The notes beneath the pieces were generated by a model, which ran no database searches, was not told the DNA's origin, and was given only the letters and a program-made list of their open reading frames with translations. Both the position numbers and the translations under genes were made by a program. This document shows, one piece after another, positions 10,402 through 18,543 of a stretch of 64,000 nucleotides of DNA; within the stretch, counting starts at the first letter, position 1; the number at the start of each line of letters is the position of its first letter. The DNA comes from Chrysophaeum taylorii (Eukaryota; Sar; Pelagophyceae; Pelagomonadales; Pelagomonadaceae), in the NCBI GenBank assembly GCA_029834535.1, contig JAQMWT010000005.1, positions 593,459 through 657,458 of the forward strand, read 5' to 3'.

Positions 10402-13400
10402 AGGACGACGACGACGATAACACGGTCGTCGTCGTCGGCGGCGGCGGCAGCGACGCAGGGGCCGCCGCCGCCGCCGATTGGGATTGGGATACCGACGACG
10501 ACGACGTCGACAAAATGCTCGCATCCACGGAAGAAGTTGCCGGCGCCGCGTCTTCGGCAAAGAAGAGACAGCTGGCATGAAAGGAGACGTGACAGCTCGG
10601 ACAGTCGAGCATCTGGCCGTCTGCAGGCGCGGCGCAGACGCAGGTGGCGCGGGAGGCCTGCACGAGGACGTCGACGTCGTCTGAGAGATCGACTCGGATG
10701 GTGCGGACCGCCGCCACGAGCTTGCGGAGCTCGGCGATGGAGGCTTCGCCTCGTTCGATGCCGGTGCGCTTGACGGCGCCGAGCCAGTCGCGAGCCTTGC
10801 GCGCCTCGGCGCGGAGGAGCTTGGCGTCGTCGCAGTCGGAGAGACGAATAGGTGCCGCGCGTTTGGCCAAGCCCTCTATCGCGCGGAGGTCGAGTTTTTT
10901 TTTCTGGCCCATGCCGCGGAGCGCGAGTTCGGCCGCCTCAAGCCACTCGAGGCGCTTCTTGATCGTGGTCAGGTCGTCGTCGCCTTCTCCGTGCGTCGTC
11001 GTCGTCGTCGGGCCCGGCGCGTCTGGCGTAGTCGTCGTCGTAGCGAGGTATCGCGGCGCGTCTTTAATCGCGGCGCGCAAATCGTCCATCGTCGGGCGCT
11101 TGCTGTGAGCGAGGTCGAAGCAGCGGCGCTGCCAGGAGTGGAGCGCCCCGTATCGCGTGCTCAGGTCGTCGAAGACGAGGCTCCACTTTTCGAAGACGCG
11201 CTCGTGCCAGACCTCGCCGACGTCGTCGACGCGGACGCGATCGCGGTCGTCGCGGCAAGCGGCGAGGTCGTCGGCTCCGAGCGCGCCTCGCGCGGCGGGG
11301 TTGTCGTTGGCGTCGAGGGGGGACGCGATCGATCGGACGCGAGCGCACCAGCGATTGAGTCGCAGCGAGGCTTGGAGCTTGGCGCACGCGACGCTCGAGG
11401 CCGTCTCGTCGAGAGCTTTTTTTAGAAGGTCGAGACGATCGGTCGCGTCGTCGGGGAGTCGACGGTCCGCGTCGAAGGCGGCTTGGCTCGCTGCGGCGCT
11501 GAGGCCGACGGTCGCGACGAGGTCGCTCGCGACGGCGAGGGACTCCTTGACGGCGTCGCCGCGATCGACAATTCCGCGTCGCTCCGAATCGACGTCTACG
11601 AACCTCGAAAGCGTCGCGAACGCGGCGTCGAGGCGGGATAGGGAGGTCGCCGTGGTCGACTGGACCTGCGCCGCGGCGGTCCCCTTGGAAGAAGAAGAAG
11701 AAGAAGTAGCGGCGGACGCGGTCTTCGAGGAGGCCGTCGTCTTGAGCGGAACGTTGTCCGGATTGGCGGCTGGTCCTCCGGAAGGAGGAGAAGAAAAATT
11801 GCCGCACAACTCGCGGTGGCGGCCTCGCCACGCTCGAGCTCTCGCCGCGAACATGCGCATCTGAGCAATCTCGTCGACGGAGACGGCGATGCGCTTGGCT
11901 TTGCCCGCGACGACCGAGACCTGGTCGAGGCCGACGGGTCCGTCGTCGTCGTCGACGGCGTCGCCGTCGGTCGAGATGCTCGCGACCAAGTTGGCCGGGG
12001 TCGTGTCGAGGAGCGCGAGCGCGCGGCGCGCCGTCTTGGTCGAGTCGAGCCAGACGACGACGCGTTTCTGGAGGGCGACGAGGGGTCGCACGAGGGGCGA
12101 GACCTCGACGCGGAGGTTCCTGCCCTCTTCGATCAACTGCACCAAAAGGCCGAGGCTCGCCTCGGCGCCGTCGGCTTTGGCGGCGACCTTGGCTCGGGCG
12201 GCCCAGGCGTCGGCGCCGCCGAGGAGACGCCGGAGCTCGACGGCCTGGGCGCTCGGCGGCTCGAGGGCGCGCGCCGCGCTCGCGGCCGCGATCGCGGCGA
12301 GGGACGCGTCGATCTCGGGGTCGTAGGTCGCGAGGCGTCGGGCCTCGGCGTCTCTCGCGTTGTTGGCTTTTCGCAGGCCCAGCGCGCCGCCGTCGTCGTT
12401 CGAGTAATCGTCGTCGTCGCTCGCGTCCAACGCCTCGAGATGACGACGGACCTTGGCCATCGACGGGGCTTTGCTATAACTCTTCGCCGCGGGCGCCGCC
12501 TTGGAGGGAAGCGTCGTCGTCGTCGTCGTCGTCGTCGTTGAATTATTATTTTTGTGGAGGTCGTCGTCCGAGTCGTCGACCGTCCTCGGCGGCGCGTCGA
12601 GGCAGGCGGAGAGAAGGGCCCGGGCTTCGAGGCGCCACTGGCGCAGGGCGCGTTCTCGCGCGACGGCGCGGCGCGCGATCGGCGGCAACGAGAGGGCGAT
12701 GGCCTGATGATGGAGGTCCCCCAAGGTGTCGTCGCTCGGAGCGACACCGCCCCCCAGAACTTTGGCGGCGGCGCGCGTCCACGCGATGCTCTTGTCGGCG
12801 AGCGCGACGAGCTTGGATAGGAGCGTCGCGTCGACGTTGAGCGCGGTTCCCGCCGAGACGAGTCGTCGCAGGGCCGCGAGGGTTGCCCGCCGGGGCTCGG
12901 CGACGACGCGGGTCGAGTCGCCGAGCCAGGTCTCGGCGCGCCCGCAGACGTCGTCGAGCTCTCGGCGCGTTTCCAAAGCGACCGAATCGGCGGCCGACTT
13001 GCCGACGCCGCGCGCGAGCTTCCGTCGAAGGTCGAAGAGCGTCTTGTAGACGGCCGCGTTGCGCGGCCTCGCGGCCAGCGCGTCGCGCGCGGTGCGGTCG
13101 AAGGACGCGGTCCACTCGGCGAGCGTCTCGACGCGCTTGACGAGGTCGCCGTCGACGAAGGGCGTCGCCGCGCCCGCGATCGCGAGCGCCGCGAGCTCGG
13201 TCGGCGTCGGGGCCGGGCCCGCGTTCGAGGGCGAGGGCGCCTTGCGCCGCGTGCCCGACGCGCCGCACACGGCCCTGGCCCGCGCCGTCCACGAGTGCCC
13301 GGCCGCGAGCGTCGCCGAGAGCCCCGCGTGCGCCGCCTCGTCGAAGATTCGACTCGACTCGAGGCCGCGAAGCACGTCCTCGGCGTCCTTGGCGGGGTCT

Positions 13401-15198
13401 GTTTCCGGCACGGGGCTCGGCGCGTCGGTCGCCCCGACCTCGGAGGAGAGCGAGACCTCCTTGTCCGACAACAGGTCCTCCTCGGCCTCCGCCAGCCGCT
13501 GGTGAAACTTGCTGCCTTGGTACGCGAGCCCGAGCGCGTTATATCCCCGCGAAAAGACGACCGACGACCCGCGGCACGCGCAGTCGCGAGCCCGAGCCGA
13601 CAACGCCCGGACGGCGTCGACTTCCTGCCGCACGTCCACGAGCGCCGCCCGCAGCGACGCGGCGCCGTCGGCCTGCGCGCACACTTCCGCGAACGACTGC
13701 GGCAGGCTCTCCGCCTCGCGCAGCACCTCGAGGCACTCGGCGAGCGTCGCGCCCCCGCGCCTCGACGACCTTTCTCCGTTCGTACCGTTGTTGTGGTTCT
13801 CGGTCCCGCTCGACGACAACAGCACGCGCGCGCGAAGCTCGAGGTCCCGCCATCGCGCTTTCGCGTCGGCGCGCCCGAGGCCTCGCCCGCGCCGATCCAG
13901 CTTGCGCTGTCGCGGCTCGAGCTCCTCGTCGCCCGTCGTCGTCGTCGTCGCCCCCCCCCCGCGAGGGCTCTCGGGCACCGCCGCGTCCGCGGGAACTGGT
14001 GCCGCCGCCTCCACCGCGTCTTCGTTGTTCGGCGGCGGCGGTGCTGCTGCCCAGATTCGGTCGAGTCGTCCGTCGTCGTCGAACGCGTATCGCGCGCCGA
14101 CTCCGTGATAAAACCCGCCGCCGCCGCCGCCGCCGCCCTTGTGGAGGTAGTGGTGGTGTCCGTTGCCGCCCATGTGGCCCGGGATGGGCGCGTAGAGCTG
14201 CGTCTCCCGCGACGGCGGCCGCGCCGGGTCGTAGATCGCCGCTGCCTACGGGTGGTGTCGTCGTCGTCTCGCGATAAAGATGTATGCCGCACCAGAACGC
14301 CGCTTGATCCGACGGCACTGAGGGAGACGGCGCCCGCGTTCGCGGCCCGCAGCACCGCTCGTCGCTGAGTCCTGTGGCGCTGGCGGGCCGTCGCCTCGCT
14401 CGCGGCGCCGAGCACCGAAATCTACGATACAAGCATGCGTCTCGCGCTACGAAGAGAACTCGACGCACCATCGAATACTCGCATTGCGCGGCGTCCCCGC
14501 CCAGTTTTTGCAAATGCGCGAGCAACACCTCGTCCGCCTCGAGCGGGACGTAGCCTCCGCGCCAGTTAATCGTCTTCGCTTGGACGTCGGCTTCGTCCTC
14601 CGACACCTCGCTGCTCGGAGAGGCGGGGTGCCGCGCCCGCTTGGCAGCAGACCGCTCCGAAGAAGAGGGTCGCGGCGCGTACCGCGATTGGACCAGGGCC
14701 TGCCGGCACAGCGCGACGAGCCTCGACGTCTCGCGTTCGACCCAGGTCTGCGCGAGGCGTTACCAGTAGTCGCAAACATCGGGACCTACGCTCGCGGACC
14801 ACACGAGTTGGCTTCCGCCGGACGGCGGCTCGGGCTTTGAAGAAGAAAGGCGCCTGCGGGGGATGTCGTCGCCGACGACGATCAGCCGCGACGCACTTCT
14901 TCGAGTTCAGAGGGGGAGCCTCGCACGAGGGGATCGAGTCTTCGTCGAGCTGCGCGCCTTGATCGATCCGCGGTGCGGCCGGCGGGCATTTCGCGCCTCG
15001 CCGCATGCTTGGTCGGGCAAGCGCCGGACCCTCCGAGGGAGATGCGGTGTCCTCTTCCGCGACAACATATTCTCGAGATGATGGCGCTTCGTTCGTGCCC
15101 ATCGCTGTTCGGTCGTTCGCGACCGACACGTCTTCTCCCCGCGCTGCGACGTCGCCACCGTCATCACCGCCGGCAACTCCGCCAGCAGAAGACTCCAT
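7622..15198 (-). CDS. Giant PHD-finger / PLU-1-like chromatin protein with Q/H-rich tail
   Basis: Inferred exons: 15198-14897, 14853-14790, 14747-14469, 14421-14293 and 14245-7622. Introns are 43, 42, 47 and 47 nt and all joins keep frame, giving about 2,465 residues. The start is the first ATG after an in-frame TAG. Residues about 400-1450 form a long helical region of repeated hydrophobic/Ala/Arg segments with recurring LRRLL...W motifs, like the PLU-1 region of KDM5 demethylases. PHD 1 begins near residue 1460 (CVCAAPADG, CPSCHVSFHASC) and its last cysteines (CPRCQLRRC) come only after a Ser/Ala-rich insertion of roughly 130 residues. PHD 2 near residue 1855 is canonical (YCICRGPSDG, CDRCDEWFHGRC). 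The tail at about 2186-2330 is Gln/His-rich. No JmjN, ARID or JmjC domain was seen, so it would be a histone-tail reader, not a demethylase. The nuclear role is inferred. Confidence 0.85.
8020..8460 (-). repeat. Imperfect CAG/CAA/CAC codon repeat (poly-Q/H)
   Basis: On the plus strand this reads as long runs of CTG, TTG and GTG; on the minus strand it encodes the Gln/His-rich tail of the PHD protein. Interruptions by CAA and CAC codons make it imperfect. Plus-strand Leu-, Val- or Cys-rich frames here are its antisense. Confidence 0.85.
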
Positions 15199-15835
15199 CC
15201 TTGCTGAGGAGGGGACCACCACCTGCGATTCCTCGTCGACCGCGAACTCCTACAAGTTGTTATTATGATGTTGTAGGGTAACTATTATCTCACTTTTTTT
15301 TTAGGTGGTCTTTCTTCTTCACGTAATAATAGTAAAAACTGGGGGGGCTTTGGCTTGTTCCCTCCCGCTCTCCCTCCTCGTAGCTAGTTCCGGCGACAAA
15401 GTGGAGCGCGCGTTCGCTCGCCGGGGGTGCTCGCCTGCAGCAGGAACATCGCCACTCCTAGTCGCAAACAAACCAGTATGGGCTATTTTTCGGCATGATC
15501 TGGGGACAACTGCCTGACTGTAATATTGATTGATTGATTTCACAGGACTGTGGAGAGTGAGTGGCCTGGGGACCAAGGACGGGCCGCGACGAAGAAAAAA
15601 GCACGGGACAGGTACAAGACGGGCAACGAGACCGCCGCGCGAGAGCGGTCGGGAGGAACTAGTAGGGTAAGAAAGAATGGGAGTCCGCATCACCAGGTCC
15701 TCTTCGCCGCGAGCAGCGAGACCAACAATCGCGGCGGCGGCGGCGGCGGCGTAGTGGTGTTATTATTCTTTCCCGCGCGTCTGGGAAGAGGACGAGTGGC
15801 GGCTTGGGTTCAACAAAGAAAGGAAGGATAGATAG
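15199..15835. other. Intergenic upstream of the PHD gene
   Basis: No supported gene was seen. It holds T-rich tracts near 15292-15302 and a GCG-triplet run near 15730-15750. It lies between the 3' end of the ankyrin gene and the 5' end of the PHD gene, both on the minus strand, so it should contain a terminator region and a promoter. Confidence 0.4.
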
Positions 15836-17119
15836 CTAGGAGACGACGCAGCCCGCGTCCGAGCACGAGCCGTTGCTGCGAAAGAGACGATGAGGGTCGC
15901 GCGACGACTCTATCGCAACGTACGGTCCAGCGCAGAGGGGGAGTGGGTCGACTTCGCGCTGCTTGTCAGCGTCAAGTTGTTCGAGGAAGCGGATCACTTC
16001 CTCCTTGCCGGCGCGCCTGCGAGGAATGTCGAGGATCTCGCGGAGAAATAACTCTCGCCTGGCGACCTCGAGGGGCGTCCTGCCCGAGCCGTCGACGGCG
16101 TGCGGGTCTACGTCCACCTCGACGACGAGGTAGGTGACGACGTCGAGGTGGCCTCGGTAGCAGGACATGTGGAAGGGGCTGATGCCGTTCTTTCCGATAC
16201 TCGTGTCGGCGCCGTTTCGCACGAGAAACCTGCGAGGCGACCGTCCGACCGTTTTCCGCGACGTAGTCTCACTTGACGACGTCGATGTTGCCCTCCTGGC
16301 ACGCGAAAAAGAAGGGCGTCGAGCCCTTCTTGTTCACGGGCGCGATGTTCACGCCGTGCTGCAACAAGACCTCCGCGATATCGAGACCTGGCGACTCGTC
16401 GGGTCTGGAGCAGAGACGAGTTTACGTCGATGTTGCGTCGCGATCGCCTGCGCGAAACAAACAAACAAACAAACAAACAAACCCGTGACCGCGAAGAACG
16501 AGAAGGGACGCACGAAGGGTGTGTTGCCGTTGGCGTTCGGCCTGCGCGGCCGGTCATATCGGACGACGAGCCACGACGGACTTTTCGAGGTTGACCATCT
16601 GCGAGCACCTGCGGGGCGGCCGTCTCCAAAGTAATCTCGCCGCGATCAGAAAACTCACAAAAATCGGACGATTTCCATGTTTCCGCGGTAGCAGCTGCGA
16701 GAAAGAGGTGAGGCCCGTCGCGATCCAACAACGTACGCGATGAAAATGGGCGTCGCGCCGTCGTGAATCGGAATTTCCATGTCGGCTCCGAGGGCAGCCA
16801 AATATTTTACGACCTGTGCTCGCGAGAAGATGATTGATTGATTGATTGATTGGGCGCCAATAGAGACGCGCACATCGAGGTGGGAGTTTTGCACGGCGGC
16901 CGCGAAGGCCGTACCGCCGTGGATGACGCGATTGATGTCGAGCTGGTCGACGGGGCCGTCGATGACGATGCGTTTCACCTCCTCAATGTTGCCGTCGAAG
17001 CACGCGGTGTAAAACTTGAGCGCGAGCTCGTCTCTCTGTACACACAGCGGCGACGTGAAGGCGGCGGCGGCGCGGAGGCGCACCCGTTCTTGGTCCTCGG
17101 GCGAAACAACGGCCGCCAT
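15836..17119 (-). CDS. Ankyrin-repeat protein, eight exons including microexons
   Basis: Inferred exons: 17119-16874, 16813-16737, 16694-16659, 16608-16582, 16541-16490, 16447-16426, 16387-16273 and 16229-15836. Introns of 60, 42, 50, 40, 42, 38 and 43 nt all begin GT and end AG. The spliced frame is 322 residues. Joins recreate ankyrin consensus: SHLD joins VVKYLAALGAD; PIFIA joins CYRGNMEIVRFL; NIDVVK joins FLVRNGADTSIG; SPFHMSCYRGHLDVVTYL lies in the last exon. About six repeats span residues 30-260, then a charged tail. Exons of 27, 22 and 36 nt are very small. Two introns contain tetranucleotide repeats (ATTG-type near 16830-16852, TTTG-type near 16455-16480). Ankyrin repeats mediate protein binding; the partner is unknown. 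The middle exons rest on frame logic alone. Confidence 0.75.
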
Positions 17120-17208
17120 CTCGCCCGCCGGCCGCGACGCCCACCACCGCTCAAAAAGTCAAAACTGCCGGCACTAAAGCCTGGCCGTTGAGTGGTCCGT
17201 TCCTTTAA
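17120..17208. promoter_or_regulatory. Short divergent promoter region (ankyrin / parvulin)
   Basis: Only 89 nt separate the start codons of the ankyrin gene (-) and the parvulin gene (+), so both 5' UTRs and core promoters must fit here or inside the genes. No TATA-like box is obvious; tttaaat lies just before the parvulin ATG. Confidence 0.4.
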
Positions 17209-17919
17209 ATGGCGGCAACCCTCGAAAGGTTCGTCAAGGCGACGACCTTCTACGGCGCGCGCGCGGGCTACGTCTACAAGCTCGGGACCGAGGGCCTCGG
17301 CTACTACTTGGAAGACGCGCGCCGCGCCGCGCTCCGGAAGTTCGAGGGGGAGGAGGGCCCCGACATCCCGACGATCGCACCCCCCAGGGAACTTGTCGCC
17401 ACGACGGACAAGAATTCGCCCGCGGACCCCAGGCCCAAACCCTCTTGGGACCCCTACGCCGACCTCCCAGCACCCAAGAAGCCCAAGACCGAGCCGGTTA
17501 GGACCGCGGCGGCGGTCGAGCCCTCCAAGCAGCCAGTGCGCGTCTTCGCGCCGGGACTCTTCAAGATCGAACAGGTGCGGTGTTTGCACATCGTGCGCAA
17601 ACATGCGAAGAGCCGAAACCCCACGAGCTGGCGGGCCCCGGCCACCAAGATCACGCGGACCCTCGACGACGCCATCAAAGACCTCAGGGCCTTCCGCGAC
17701 AGCCTCCTCGCGGCTTCCGACCGCCGCGCCCTCTTCGAGGACCTCGCGAAAACACGCAGCGAATGCTCCAGTGCGAAGCGGGGCGGCGATCTCGGTTTCT
17801 TTAAGCGTGGCAAGATGAATCTCGCCTTCGAACAAGCCGCTTTTAACCTCGAGATCGGCGACCTCTCCAACATCGTAACCACCTCTTCGGGCGTCCATTT
17901 GATACTCCGGATCGGTTAA
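17209..17919 (+). CDS. Parvulin-type peptidyl-prolyl isomerase with N-terminal extension
   Basis: Intronless, 236 residues. The C-terminal 115 residues form a parvulin/Pin1 rotamase domain: VRCLHIVRKHAKSRNP (first strand and His), a helix with ITRTLDDAI, FEDLAKTRSECSSAKRGGDLG (loop with Cys/Ser and GGDLG), FKRGKMNLAFEQAAF, and the final SSGVHLILRIG. It isomerises Xaa-Pro bonds; the basic K/R residues in the loop suggest Pin1-like preference for phosphorylated Ser/Thr-Pro (inference). There is no WW domain. The first 40 residues instead carry FYGARAGYVYKLGTEGLGYY, followed by a Pro-rich linker with basic clusters that could act as nuclear localisation signals. The 3' end faces the 77-residue membrane gene 145 nt away. 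Confidence 0.9.
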   Translation: MAATLERFVKATTFYGARAGYVYKLGTEGLGYYLEDARRAALRKFEGEEGPDIPTIAPPRELVATTDKNSPADPRPKPSWDPYADLPAPKKPKTEPVRTAAAVEPSKQPVRVFAPGLFKIEQVRCLHIVRKHAKSRNPTSWRAPATKITRTLDDAIKDLRAFRDSLLAASDRRALFEDLAKTRSECSSAKRGGDLGFFKRGKMNLAFEQAAFNLEIGDLSNIVTTSSGVHLILRIG

Positions 17920-18064
17920 AACTTTTCCTCCTATGCTGTCTGTCTGTCTGTTTTCTTCTCCAAGGGAGAGAAAGAAGACGGTGTGTGTGTCACTACGATG
18001 GCGACAACGTCGCGGCGGCGAAGTAGTGAATCATTATTCGAAGTATATAAGAAATAATAAAAGA

Positions 18065-18343
18065 TTACGCGTTATTGTTCAACAAGTAGAAGACCAAGGC
18101 GATGGCGACTCCCGATGCCGCGACGACGAAGAGCAACGGAATCGCGGAGGCGTTGGCACCGGTACTGAAATCTGCGGAGTCGCGATGAAAGAAAGGACGG
18201 CCTCATCGCGCCGTACCTGGCCTGTTGGATTCGATCCCGTACCTCGCTCGAAGCTGCTTGGCCGACAAGTCGGCGTCGGAGGCCGTGCCGCCGGCGTGAT
18301 ACCGCGCTCGAAGCTGCGAGGCCGACATCGAGTCGTCGGCCAT
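18065..18343 (-). CDS. Small C-terminally membrane-anchored protein with duplicated QLRARY motif
   Basis: This two-exon gene is too short and too split to appear as a single reading frame. Exons are 18343-18217 and 18171-18065 with a 45-nt GT-AG intron (GTACGG donor), giving 77 residues. The N-terminal part holds two copies of a motif, SASQLRARYHAG and SAKQLRARYGIESN, separated by a Gly/Ala/Asp linker. After splicing comes DFSTGANASAIP and one hydrophobic helix (about 18 residues, LLFVVAASGVAIALVFYLL), ending NNNA. This is the layout of a tail-anchored protein. It sits between the parvulin (convergent) and CLC (divergent, 200 nt). Function is not recognised. Support comes from clean splice sites, exact frame continuity, the repeated motif and a well-formed helix. 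Confidence 0.65.
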
Positions 18344-18543
18344 AACCCTATTGTATGTATTCGTTATTTGTACTCGGACAAGTTTTCGGGCGTTTCGCTT
18401 TTACTTCACTTCACTCCATCATCTCTTTCGAACAAAAAAATCAAAAGTAAATCCGTCGATTCATAAACAAAGAAACCCTTGGTTAATTAATTAATTAAGT
18501 AATTATAAATTACTCGAAAACCTGCGTCATCATATCACATCAC

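Noticed and set aside
12133-14415. Second long minus-strand frame (760 codons, Arg-rich) overlapping the PHD gene
   Set aside because: It is a frame-shifted reading of the same DNA; the PHD frame has domains and continuous splice-supported structure.
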